From CAZHGD01 sp964531735 (GTDB taxonomy: Bacteria; Armatimonadota; UBA10988), in the NCBI GenBank assembly GCA_964531735.1, contig CAZHGD010000166.1, positions 1 through 16,297 of the forward strand: DNA of 16,297 nt, given 5' to 3'. The notes under the pieces are model-generated. The model did not search any database. It saw only the letters and a list, made by a program, of their open reading frames with translations, and was not told the origin of the DNA. Every line of letters starts with the position of its first letter. Within the stretch, counting starts at the first letter, position 1. The translations under genes were made by a program, and so were the position numbers. Shown here one piece after another: positions 7,082 through 15,200 of this stretch.

Positions 7082-9652
7082 CTACGGCGCGCTGATCGCG
7101 TACCACATCGTGCGCTGGCTCGGCTCCACGCGGAAGGCCAGTTCGCCGTTGGTCAGCGCCGACGCCACGGTCGCGCCGGGCGCACCCGTACCGTCCAGCG
7201 CCGCCACCTTCAGACCGGCCACGCCCGTCTGCAGGCGAACGGCGCCCGCTAGGGCCTCGGCCACCGTGGGGCCTTTGCCCCAGTTGCGGCCGACGGTCGT
7301 GAAGGTGTCGTTCCAGCCCATATCCTGGTTCAGCACCGCGCCGCAGACCACCAGCAGCAGCTTCCGCGACTGCTCGATGGCGCGGCCATCCAGGCTGACC
7401 AGAGCCGTGCTGGCGAAGCGTCGGGCGGTGGCCGCCAGGTCGATGGTCAACGGGCCGGCGCTGACCGCCCGGCCGGCGATCTTGCCGACCGCAGCCACCA
7501 CCTGCGGCGCCACGACCAGCACGTGCGACTGCTCCTTCGGCTGCGCGTGCCAGCGCACCGCACTCGGCGGCGAGTCAGCCGCGGGCGGGTCGATCAGCCT
7601 CGGGGCACCGCTGCCGGGCACCAGGCGCACGGCCAGCCGGCTCTGGGCGAACAGCCCCGGCGGCGCGCCGGCGACCCGCCAGAGCGCGGCCAGGTCGCCG
7701 CGCCCCTGGGCCAGCAGCTCGGCTGCGGCGTCGCGCGGTACCTCCAGCACCGTACTGGTCGCCGCCGGCGGCACCAGGCCGCCGCGCAGCATCATCGCGG
7801 CCACCGGCGCAAAGGCCATCTTCGCCGGGTGTGTCGACATGCTGAAGTAACCGTTCAGCCGGTCGCCGCGCGCCGGGTCCTCAACGGTGCCATAGTCGAA
7901 CTGATACACCGCGTCCCAGTCCTGCTGCGCGGCGTAGGCCCCGATCAGCGGGAACATCTCGGCACTGTGGAAGCTCGGCGCCGGGTGGTCGTACTCGCTG
8001 ACGGTGTAGGCCCGACCGGCCAGGCGGTAGGCCGCCAGGTGCATCAGCGTGCCGCCGTCCGGCTCCTCGGTCATGGTCCGGTTGCCGATGGTCCAGTCAT
8101 TGGCATCCCAGGCCTTGCGCGGGAAGCGCGGATGCTGCCAGTAGGCGTGCATGTCGATGTAGTCGGAAAGGTCGCCTTCGCGAACCACGCCCGCCACGCC
8201 GCCGTAACTGGCCTGGCTGCAGATGACCGGCGCCTGGGCACCGACGACCTCGCGAACATGCCGCTTCAGCTCGGTGACGTACTGCCGCTCGACGTCCATC
8301 AGGAACGTCACCCAGTCGCGCCGCTCGTTCGGCAGGCCGGAGCGGACCGGAGCTGGCAGGTCGCTGATGCCGCCTGGCGTGGTCTCCAGGGCCACGCCAG
8401 GCCGCAGCGACACCCGAGCGATCTCCACCGTGCCCGGCTGGTTGTCGTTGTTGAAGCTCAGTCGCGTCTTCTGCGGCACCGGGTTGGCCGCGATGAACAC
8501 AAACCGGTAGCGCCGCCAGCTCGGGGTCAGATCGACGCCCGCGTTCAGTCCCACGTGCCGCCAGTCCGGCTCCTGCAGACGCACGCCGACGCTGATCCGG
8601 CGCGCCCGGTCGGCCCGCGCCCAGAACTCGACTGTGTAGGTCCGCCCCTCCCGCAGGTCCAGATCGCGGTGATGGACCTGGAAGTGCCACTGCTGCTCGC
8701 CGGGCCTGGTCATCACGGCGCGCAACGCTGGAGCGCCCTCGGGCCCGGCGCCGGCGGCCACCGCCAGCGTGGCCTCGGCCGGCCGCGGCGCCTCCAGCGT
8801 CCAGCCACGACTGCCTTGCGACAGGTCTCCATTGGCCAGCATCTCGGCGCCGAGCGGCTCCATCGTGCCGAGCCAGGCCGACCGCACCTTGTCCAGCGTG
8901 CCGTACTTGCGCTGCAACCACGCGTGCCAGCCGTCGAGCAGCGGCTGCAACAGGTTGGCTGGCAGGGCCAGCAGGTTGCTGTCGAACGCGTGGCCCACGA
9001 GCGTGTTCTCGTTGTTCAGCTCGATCACCGCCACCGCCGGCTCGGTGGCATAGGTGCTGTTGGTGTACGGGTTGCGGTGCGACAGGAGCAAAGTGGCGTA
9101 CTGCTTCTGCTGCTCGAGCATCGCCGGATGGTAGTGGTCGATGATCTTGCCGTAGCGGAAGGCGTCCGGCACGTCTTTCCAGTTGACGCCCGCGTAGTTG
9201 CGCGAGACGTGCAGGTTCAGATTGGCATAGATGCCGGCCGCCTTCAGCCGGCTGATGAAGTAGTCCAGCCGGTCGAGTTGCTCCGGATCGAGCGCCGTCT
9301 GCGCCGCGTCGAGCCAGATGCCGCCGGGCTTGGTGCGGTTGTCCATGTGGTGGAACCGCACGATGTTGAGCCCGAACTTCCTCATGCGCGCGGCGGTCTT
9401 GTCGGCCACCTCGTGCGTTGGGAAGGCGCCAGCGAAGGTCACGTTGGTGCCCAGGAACCGCACCCGCCGACCGGCGCCGTCGACAAAGCGACCGTCGCGC
9501 AGGGCCAATCGGCCCGACTGCCCGGCCGGCTCGCGGCTGAGGAAGCTCAGGTCGGTGTAGGTGGCGCTGCCGTCATGCACCGGCAGCACGAACGGAAACG
9601 ACTCAGCCAAGGGGCCTGCCGACAGGCCCAGCGCCAGCAGTATGCCGACCAT
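7082..9652 (-). CDS. Secreted clan GH-A glycoside hydrolase with internal carbohydrate-binding module
   Basis: This 856-residue protein has a short hydrophobic N-terminus ending near Ala16, consistent with export although it lacks the usual basic residues. Residues about 60-220 are the first half of a TIM barrel ('RRVRFLGTNVTFAG', 'FGLNIVRFHHMDN', 'LNLHVSRNY'). ELNNEN (211-216) supplies the probable acid/base Glu215. Residues about 272-420 form a beta-sandwich like CBM4/9 ('NGDLSQGSRGW', 'YTVEFWARAD'). The barrel then resumes with 'DYIDMHAYWQHPRF' and 'TVSEYDHP', whose Glu553 is the probable nucleophile. A beta-rich C-terminal part (about 640-856) follows. It probably hydrolyses plant or microbial polysaccharides outside the cytoplasm; family number and substrate are not determined. 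An in-frame TAG five codons upstream and AGGAGAGG at 9659-9666 fix the start at 9652. It lies 88 bases after the protease gene on the same strand. Confidence 0.85.
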   Translation of the reverse strand: MVGILLALGLSAGPLAESFPFVLPVHDGSATYTDLSFLSREPAGQSGRLALRDGRFVDGAGRRVRFLGTNVTFAGAFPTHEVADKTAARMRKFGLNIVRFHHMDNRTKPGGIWLDAAQTALDPEQLDRLDYFISRLKAAGIYANLNLHVSRNYAGVNWKDVPDAFRYGKIIDHYHPAMLEQQKQYATLLLSHRNPYTNSTYATEPAVAVIELNNENTLVGHAFDSNLLALPANLLQPLLDGWHAWLQRKYGTLDKVRSAWLGTMEPLGAEMLANGDLSQGSRGWTLEAPRPAEATLAVAAGAGPEGAPALRAVMTRPGEQQWHFQVHHRDLDLREGRTYTVEFWARADRARRISVGVRLQEPDWRHVGLNAGVDLTPSWRRYRFVFIAANPVPQKTRLSFNNDNQPGTVEIARVSLRPGVALETTPGGISDLPAPVRSGLPNERRDWVTFLMDVERQYVTELKRHVREVVGAQAPVICSQASYGGVAGVVREGDLSDYIDMHAYWQHPRFPRKAWDANDWTIGNRTMTEEPDGGTLMHLAAYRLAGRAYTVSEYDHPAPSFHSAEMFPLIGAYAAQQDWDAVYQFDYGTVEDPARGDRLNGYFSMSTHPAKMAFAPVAAMMLRGGLVPPAATSTVLEVPRDAAAELLAQGRGDLAALWRVAGAPPGLFAQSRLAVRLVPGSGAPRLIDPPAADSPPSAVRWHAQPKEQSHVLVVAPQVVAAVGKIAGRAVSAGPLTIDLAATARRFASTALVSLDGRAIEQSRKLLLVVCGAVLNQDMGWNDTFTTVGRNWGKGPTVAEALAGAVRLQTGVAGLKVAALDGTGAPGATVASALTNGELAFRVEPSQRTMWYAISAP

Positions 9653-9686
9653 CGCGCACCTCTCCTACGGGTGGCCCAATAGCCAA

Positions 9687-9719
9687 CCGCGCGGACCGAC
9701 CGGAGTCGCGCCCGCGCGG
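9687..9719 (-). terminator. Possible hairpin between protease and glycoside hydrolase genes
   Basis: The self-complementary octamer CCGCGCGG occurs at 9687-9694 and 9712-9719 and can pair across a 17-base loop. A small inner CGAC/GTCG stem (9697-9700 and 9705-9708) lies within the loop. It sits just after the protease stop (9741-9743). No T-run follows on the minus strand, so it is at best a weak terminator; it could instead be a processing or stabilising stem between two co-transcribed genes. Confidence 0.35.
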
Positions 9720-9740
9720 CAGGGATCAGGACACCGGTCG

Positions 9741-12700
9741 TCAGCGGATGTTGACGATCCGCGTGGCGCGCACGGTCTCGCCCGCGGCGTTGCGCGCCAC
9801 CAACTGTACCTGATACGTACCACGCGGCACCGGCCGCCCGGCGCTGTCGAGGCCGTCCCAGACCAGCGCGGTGTCACCGCTGCCGGTCACCGGCCGGCCC
9901 TCGGCCACCGCGCGCCCGTTCAGGCTGAGCACGCGCAGGTAGAGTTCGGCCTCCCCGGTCACCGTCGCTCGGAACGACACCGAACGACCGCGGCTGGCCG
10001 CCGGCTGGAAGTCGACGATCTGCAGGCCGGCCTCGCGCTGCGGCGCCACGGTGAGGCGGAACTGCCGCTCGCCGTTGCTGCGGTAGGTGTAGGTGGTGTG
10101 CGTATTGAGCAGCAGGCTCTGACCCGTGTTCAGGTCCAGCAGGCGAGCGCGGAAGCCGGCCGGCAGTTGGCGGGTCAACTGCGGCCAGGTCAGCACCACG
10201 TCGCGGTCGGTGGCGCGGGTCGTGACCTTGACGATCCAGTTGGTCGCCTGCGTCACCGGCTGGCCGATCAGGTCGGCGCCGGCCCGCGTGCCATCGGAGT
10301 TGACCACGTCGAGCCGCAGGTCATCGCCGTCGGGAGCCACCGGCGCGGCGGCCACTCGCAGCGCCTGCGAGCGGCTGCCGACCAGCACCGTCGCCTTCAC
10401 GTCGGCCGCCGTGGCCACCAGCGTGAGCCCGAAGTTGGCCGCCGTGACCGCCTCCGGGCGGGCGGCCGCGCGGCTGTGGTCGGCGTGGTAGATGATGCCG
10501 ACGCCGTCCTGCTTGGCATACCAGTAGAAGCCCTCGAAGACGGCGATCTGGGTGCGCAAGCCGCTGGTGCCGGGGAACAGCGCGTCGGCCACCAGCTCAT
10601 AGGTCCGGCCGTTGAAGCTCCAGGCCATCGGGTCGATCAGGTTCCAGTTGGCGCTGTCGCTCAGCCGGCCTCTCGACACGCCGCCCTGGACGACCTCGAA
10701 GTCGCCCAGACTCCAGATCATCGGCCCGCTCTCCTTCGGGTTGCCGAGCAGGTGGAACCCCTTCGGGCTGGCCACCAGCGGGAAGGTGGTGGTGCCCGCG
10801 GCCACGTGCGTGCCCGTCAGGTCGATGGTGCCGGCGGCGTCGGTGCGGAGGAAGTAGCCCTTGCCCGGCTGGATGCGGAGCGTCTCGTTCCGCGTGCCCG
10901 GCCGATAGATGTCGTAGACACCGGTGTCGTGGTTCCACCAGGCCAACTGCGCCGGCTGCGGGGTCACGTTGAAGTCGGCGATGGTCTGGCTGGTGTCGGC
11001 CGGCGTGATCGGGAAGGTCACCAGATAGGCCCCGGCCTGCGGCACCCGCATCGTCATCACCGCCAGCCACTCGGCCGTGGCGCTCGAGGTGAGCTGCTGG
11101 CCATCCAGGTTGGCCCGCAAGGTCACCTGGCCCGGCTGCTGGCTGGTCACGTCGAAGAACAGGCGCCCGGTCGAGTCCGTGGTGGCCGTCGGCTTGGCGA
11201 TGGTCACCCCGTCGTTGGGCGTGCAGTACACGTCGACGCGATCCGAGGAGACACCGGCGAGCGGCGCCCTGGAGCTGTCCTTCACCGTCACCGTGACCCG
11301 GATCGCCGTGCGCCCGTTGGCCGGCGCGGTGACCGTGGCACCGGCGCCCGTGGCGTTGGTCCGGCTGACCTCCACGGTCGAGGTGTCATAGCGGGCCTGG
11401 ACCAGGTAGTTGACCTGGGCGTCCAGCCCGCTGGCCACCTGGAACTCACGCGTGCCGGTGGCGGCCAGCAACGGGCTGCCGGTGCTCTGCGGCTCGAACC
11501 CGAGGGTCGTCGCCGAATCACAGAACGCCTGGTAGATCCCGTACAGGCGGCTCTGCTTCGTCGTGTCGTCGTTCTTGCCGAAGTAGGTGCGCTGGCTGGT
11601 CGCCACATAGCTGTCGGCGCTGGTGCCATTCAGCCGCACTCGCGCGGCCACCTGATGGTAGAACTGGGCGGTACACTCGGTGGTGGTGCTGTTCACCGTC
11701 ACCGTCGGCGCCGTCGGCGCCACCCACCGCTCGGTGTCGCCGCTCTTGCTGGAAGGCGTCTGGAAGGTCACCTGCGAGCCGGTGTCGGCAAACACGCTCT
11801 GCGTCGTGTCGGCCAGGTTCAGCGTCTGCTCGGTGGCCAGCGAGGTGTACTTGGTGGTGACGGTATTGTCGGCCGACAGCCCGGTGGCACCAGACACCAC
11901 CACCTTGAACGGACGCTTGAGCTGGTGGTAGTAGCTCACGGTCGGCACGGTGCAATCGGTGGTACCCACCGAGTACGAGTAGGCCGCCGCGCGCGCCCAG
12001 CGCTGGGCGCTGCCCGTCGTCGCCGCCGGGAAGGTGACGGTGCTGTTCCGGTCGCACGACAGGACCGCGGGCGTACCGTCGAAGACCGTCCCGGTCCGCG
12101 TCCGGCCCAGCAAGGTGTAGGACACGGTGATGGGGTTGGCCGAGTCGGTCTTGCGGCCGCCGGAGCCGGTGTTCGACGTCGCCACGCTAACCGTCACCTT
12201 GACGCCCAACGTGGCCGCCGTCGCCGTCAGTGCCGCACCGGCGTCGGCGCGGCCATAGCCATAGATGCGGCTGTGGCCGTTGCTGTCGTAGTGGGCCACC
12301 GCCGGATCGAGCTTCTTGGCCGTGCTGGTCAGCATGCCCAGCACTTCGCCGCGCGTCAGCGCCGGATTGACCGACATGATCAGGGCAACGATGCCGGTCG
12401 CCAGCGGGCAGGCTGACGACGTCCCGTTGAAGTGGTCATAGTAGTTGCCGGCGGCGTAGCCGGAGGTGCCCATGTTGTCCGTGGTCATGATGCCGAGCGA
12501 GCCGCCGCCGTCACCGCTGGGCGTCATGATCTGGACGTTGTCGCCGGTGTCGCTGTAGTCGCACTGCAGGTCGAAGTTGGTGGTGGCGCCGACACACCAG
12601 ACGGCGCTGGACAGGTTCTGTGGCCACCAGCGGTCGGTGTTGCCGGTATCGATGCCATACCCGCCGTTGTAGTTGCCCGAGGCGAACAGCACCGGGCTGC

Positions 12701-13910
12701 CCAGGCCGCCGCGACCCGTGGTGGCCAGCGCCTGGATGGACGCGGCAATCGCCGCCGGCGTCGTGCCCGAGCCGCGGTACCAACTGTTGTTGGCGCACCA
12801 CGCGCCCTGAGCGCGCGCCCAGTCGAACGCGTCGACGATGTTGCTGTAGGGGAGCCCGCCGAAGTCCATGCGGATGGGCATCAGCCGGCAGTTCGGCGCA
12901 ATGCCGGTGACGCCCAGGTTGTTGTTCCCGGCCGCCGTGGCCACACCCGAGACGCAGGTCCCATGCCCGTCATCGGAGTACTTCGGCCCCGGGTTGGAGG
13001 AGCCGTCGCTGACGTCGCGCGGCGAGACGATCTTGCCGCCGACGTTCAGGTCCTCGTGGGTGATATCGACACAGTCGTCGATGACGGCGATGATCACCGA
13101 GTTGCTGCCGCGGCTGATGTCCCAGGCCGTTTCGGCCTTCACATCGGCGCCGACCGTGCCGCCGCCCTGACCGGTGTTGCTGAGGTGCCACTGCTGCGAG
13201 TAGAGCGGGTCGTCCGGCCGGAACAGCGGCAGGCCCGCGGTGCCGGCCTTGGCCGGGCGGTTGCCGCCGAGCTTGCGTAGCGTGCTGAGATAGTCGACGT
13301 GGGCGAACTCGACCGAGCCGCGTTCGTTCTCCACGAGCTGGTTGGCCAGCGCCGTCGGGCCGATGTCGGCGGCCGACTGCATCCGCACCTGGACGATGTC
13401 GCCGAAGCCGGAGACCAACTGCCGGACCGGGTCCAGGCCGTACTTGCGGTAGATGGCCACGCGGTCGGCCCCGGGCCGGAAACCGATCAGCAGACGGTCC
13501 CACTCGATCACCGGCGGTTCGTTCGGCGTGGTGTCGAAGACCCGGAGCACCGCGGTCACGCCGTTCTGCCCGACGCCCTTGCGCAGGCTGGCCTGCGCGT
13601 CGGCGAATGAGCCGACGATGCGGAACACCGCGACGCCTTCGCGCGGCCGGTAGAGCACCGGTTCGGACGACACGGCGGCGCCACCGATGACCGAGCCGAC
13701 CAGCGCCTGGCGCGACGTGCGCAGCGCGTCGAACAGCACGGCGCAGTAGGTGCGGCTCTCGCCCAGCGCCTCCGCCTTGGTCAGGTCGCCCGTGGGATAC
13801 CAGTAGGTCCGCTCCTGAGCCGACACAGACCCGGCTAGGGCCAAGATGAGCAGCCCGATGTGAAGATTGCACCGCAGGCCTGTCGCCTTGCGCACCCAGG
13901 CACCAACCAT
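9741..13910 (-). CDS. Large secreted subtilisin-like (S8) serine protease, multi-domain
   Basis: This 1389-residue exported protein has a signal peptide with a hydrophobic core at about 16-27 and cleavage near Ala31. Residues about 85-215 look like an N-terminal prodomain ('LLIGFRPGADRVAIYRKYGL'). The S8 domain spans about 235-560: Asp278 in VIIAVIDD, His316 in DDGHGTCVSGV, Asn413 in FASGN (oxyanion hole) and Ser498 in NGTSSACPLATG, so the triad is complete. The tail contains a roughly 90-residue repeat twice (about 570-665 and 666-755, ending in YYHQ and FYHQ), a Big-1-like Ig domain (about 860-950), a module with 'WWNHDTGVYDIY' and 'PGKGYFLRTD' (about 955-1150), and a FlgD-like Ig domain at the C-terminus ('LVWDGLDSAGRPVPRGTYQV'). 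It probably degrades extracellular protein; the tail may bind surfaces. Two adjacent ATGs (13913, 13910) compete; GAGG at 13918-13921 favours 13910 (7-base gap). Confidence 0.9.
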   Translation of the reverse strand: MVGAWVRKATGLRCNLHIGLLILALAGSVSAQERTYWYPTGDLTKAEALGESRTYCAVLFDALRTSRQALVGSVIGGAAVSSEPVLYRPREGVAVFRIVGSFADAQASLRKGVGQNGVTAVLRVFDTTPNEPPVIEWDRLLIGFRPGADRVAIYRKYGLDPVRQLVSGFGDIVQVRMQSAADIGPTALANQLVENERGSVEFAHVDYLSTLRKLGGNRPAKAGTAGLPLFRPDDPLYSQQWHLSNTGQGGGTVGADVKAETAWDISRGSNSVIIAVIDDCVDITHEDLNVGGKIVSPRDVSDGSSNPGPKYSDDGHGTCVSGVATAAGNNNLGVTGIAPNCRLMPIRMDFGGLPYSNIVDAFDWARAQGAWCANNSWYRGSGTTPAAIAASIQALATTGRGGLGSPVLFASGNYNGGYGIDTGNTDRWWPQNLSSAVWCVGATTNFDLQCDYSDTGDNVQIMTPSGDGGGSLGIMTTDNMGTSGYAAGNYYDHFNGTSSACPLATGIVALIMSVNPALTRGEVLGMLTSTAKKLDPAVAHYDSNGHSRIYGYGRADAGAALTATAATLGVKVTVSVATSNTGSGGRKTDSANPITVSYTLLGRTRTGTVFDGTPAVLSCDRNSTVTFPAATTGSAQRWARAAAYSYSVGTTDCTVPTVSYYHQLKRPFKVVVSGATGLSADNTVTTKYTSLATEQTLNLADTTQSVFADTGSQVTFQTPSSKSGDTERWVAPTAPTVTVNSTTTECTAQFYHQVAARVRLNGTSADSYVATSQRTYFGKNDDTTKQSRLYGIYQAFCDSATTLGFEPQSTGSPLLAATGTREFQVASGLDAQVNYLVQARYDTSTVEVSRTNATGAGATVTAPANGRTAIRVTVTVKDSSRAPLAGVSSDRVDVYCTPNDGVTIAKPTATTDSTGRLFFDVTSQQPGQVTLRANLDGQQLTSSATAEWLAVMTMRVPQAGAYLVTFPITPADTSQTIADFNVTPQPAQLAWWNHDTGVYDIYRPGTRNETLRIQPGKGYFLRTDAAGTIDLTGTHVAAGTTTFPLVASPKGFHLLGNPKESGPMIWSLGDFEVVQGGVSRGRLSDSANWNLIDPMAWSFNGRTYELVADALFPGTSGLRTQIAVFEGFYWYAKQDGVGIIYHADHSRAAARPEAVTAANFGLTLVATAADVKATVLVGSRSQALRVAAAPVAPDGDDLRLDVVNSDGTRAGADLIGQPVTQATNWIVKVTTRATDRDVVLTWPQLTRQLPAGFRARLLDLNTGQSLLLNTHTTYTYRSNGERQFRLTVAPQREAGLQIVDFQPAASRGRSVSFRATVTGEAELYLRVLSLNGRAVAEGRPVTGSGDTALVWDGLDSAGRPVPRGTYQVQLVARNAAGETVRATRIVNIR

Positions 13911-14204
13911 CATGTCACCTCTTCGGCCGACGCCACCCGACTTCCGGTCGCCTGCCCCCGGCACCGCGTCACCGCGCGCGGCACCACCGGCGAATGCGTG
14001 GGGAGCTGACCCGCCTTGGCCTGCCGGCAGCGGCCGGGCCGCGGCAGCCTGGGCGCCACTACTTGTTCGACCCAGCGGCCATGTGACCTGCTGCGGTCGC
14101 CATCTTCTATGGACAGCCGCCATCACCAGCGGTTCTCGCCGGCAGCGGGCCACTGCGCGGCGATCTGTCGCCCGCGCGCCGCCGCGGCAAGAGCGGCGAC
14201 GCAC
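13911..14204 (-). other. Long predicted 5' leader of the protease mRNA
   Basis: This is the stretch between the predicted transcription start and the protease ATG, about 290 bases. The frame stays open upstream of the ATG, but the encoded peptide is Arg/Gly/Ala-rich without domain similarity, and the signal peptide and ribosome binding site place the real start at 13910. The leader is GC-rich, with many possible stems, including CCAT/ATGG around positions 14110-14123. I could not match it to a known riboswitch class. Confidence 0.4.
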
Positions 14205-14210
14205 AACCGG

Positions 14211-14240
14211 ATCTTAGCACACCGCAGAGGGCCTCGTCAA
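14211..14240 (-). promoter_or_regulatory. Sigma-70-type promoter for the protease
   Basis: On the minus strand TTGACG (14235-14240) is followed by an 18-base spacer and TAAGAT (14211-14216). The bases around the -10 box (gcTAAGATc) are the same as in the lipoprotein promoter at 2397-2402. Transcription would start near 14204. It lies just after the TfoX-like gene, so it separates protease transcription from the yebC operon. Confidence 0.62.
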
Positions 14241-14273
14241 CGCGACTTGAGGCCGAGGAAACCGCTGTCCGGC

Positions 14274-14606
14274 TCAGTTCTTGGCCGGCAGCCCGTCGGC
14301 ATAGCGCCAGCCGCGATCCAGCCACCCGCGCAGCGCCTGATCGGTGAGCAGCGCCTCGGCGCCCACCTGCACCCAACCGCGCATCGCCGACCCGCCCGGC
14401 GCGAACCGCTGGACACCCGGTTCATCCAGCGCGGACTCCTGCCCCGGCCCGCCCACCCGCACGATCAGCGAGTCATCCAGCACGGCGAACGCGAAGCGGC
14501 CCTCGTTGAGGAACCCGAGGCAGCCGAACATGGGCTTCTCACGGACGCCACGCCGGCCGGCCAGCAACTCGCGCACGCGCTCCACCAGCAGCGGATCGTA
14601 GGCCAT
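14274..14606 (-). CDS. TfoX N-terminal-domain protein
   Basis: This is a 110-residue protein of the TfoX_N type: an N-terminal helix (residues 5-17, 'LLVERVRELLAGRRG'), then 'EKPMFGCLGFLNEGRFAF' and 'DDSLIVRV', matching the family's MFGG...G..FA core. Full-length Sxy/TfoX of gamma-proteobacteria also has a C-terminal domain and activates competence genes with CRP. This short, single-domain form is widespread with no settled function, so a role in competence should not be assumed. The ATG at 14606 lies 4 bases after the GNAT stop (14611-14613), and its weak GGTGA ribosome binding site overlaps that stop, pointing to translational coupling. It is the last gene of the yebC operon. Confidence 0.8.
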   Translation of the reverse strand: MAYDPLLVERVRELLAGRRGVREKPMFGCLGFLNEGRFAFAVLDDSLIVRVGGPGQESALDEPGVQRFAPGGSAMRGWVQVGAEALLTDQALRGWLDRGWRYADGLPAKN

Positions 14607-14610
14607 CAGC

Positions 14611-15171
14611 TCACCGCCGTGCCAGCCACTCGCGGCGCAACAGGCCGTAGCCGACGCCGTCGTAGCGCCAGCCCCGCACCACCACCGCCTCGCGGCGCCG
14701 CGACTCGAGCACGAACCCGCACTTCTCCGCGCAACGGCACATCCGGGCGTTGCCCGACCAGGTGTCGAGCGCGATGCGGTGCAGATCCAGCGCCTCAAAC
14801 AGGTACCCGACCCAGACCGCCAACGCGGCGCTGCCACAGCCGCGCCCCCACCAGGCTTCGTCGCACAGATCGATGCCGACGTAGCACGTCGCGTTGGTCG
14901 GATCGTGCTTGTACTGGTTCACCCACCCCAGCAGCGGGCCGCCAGCCGCCTGCACGAACAGTCGCTCGCGCGGGTCGGGCAATGGTTCGGCGGCGCTGGT
15001 CAGCCAGCGCTCACGAGTGCGCTGCAGCGCCTCGGGCGCCGGCTGGTCCATCGGCTCCCAGGGCGCGTCCCAGTCGGCCCAGGCACGGTGAGCGCTGAGC
15101 CAGGAGAGGCGGGTGTCGACATCCGCGGGCGTCGCATCGCGCAGCACGACGCCTGGTCCCTCGATTTCCAT
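14611..15171 (-). CDS. GNAT-family N-acetyltransferase (RimJ/RimL-like)
   Basis: This 186-residue cytoplasmic enzyme has the GNAT fold of the Acetyltransf_3/RimJ-RimL type. It opens with 'GVVLRDATPADVD' and has the strand 'CYVGIDLCDEAWWGRGCG', whose GRGCGS is the acetyl-CoA pyrophosphate-binding motif. It continues with 'LDLHRIALDTWSGNARM' and 'AEKCGFVLESRRREAVVV', where the N-x-x-x...GF pattern is typical of the group. Members acetylate protein N-termini, ribosomal proteins or small amines; the acceptor here is unknown. The ATG at 15171 has AGGGGG at 15176-15181. It begins 29 bases after the yebC stop and is followed closely by the TfoX-like gene. Confidence 0.88.
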   Translation of the reverse strand: MEIEGPGVVLRDATPADVDTRLSWLSAHRAWADWDAPWEPMDQPAPEALQRTRERWLTSAAEPLPDPRERLFVQAAGGPLLGWVNQYKHDPTNATCYVGIDLCDEAWWGRGCGSAALAVWVGYLFEALDLHRIALDTWSGNARMCRCAEKCGFVLESRRREAVVVRGWRYDGVGYGLLRREWLARR

Positions 15172-15200
15172 GCCGCCCCCTGCCGCCCGAATCCGGCCGC

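Noticed and set aside
7523..9682. 719-codon open frame on the plus strand opposite the glycoside hydrolase
   Set aside because: Same reason: low-complexity Arg/Val/His-rich product and full overlap with a convincing gene.
9561..12416. 951-codon open frame on the plus strand opposite the protease and hydrolase genes
   Set aside because: It is antisense to two genes with clear catalytic motifs and signal peptides; its product is Arg/Gly/His-rich with no domain. Long antisense frames are expected in DNA this GC-rich.
14130..14160. GCCACTG on the plus strand, resembling a cobalamin-riboswitch B12 box
   Set aside because: No gene follows on that strand and the rest of the riboswitch core is not seen; a seven-base match is expected by chance.
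13911..14204. N-terminal extension of the protease to a GTG at 14204, which coincides with the predicted transcription start (leaderless reading)
   Set aside because: The extension is Arg/Gly-rich and would bury the signal peptide about 98 residues inside the protein; GAGG before 13910 gives a proper start.
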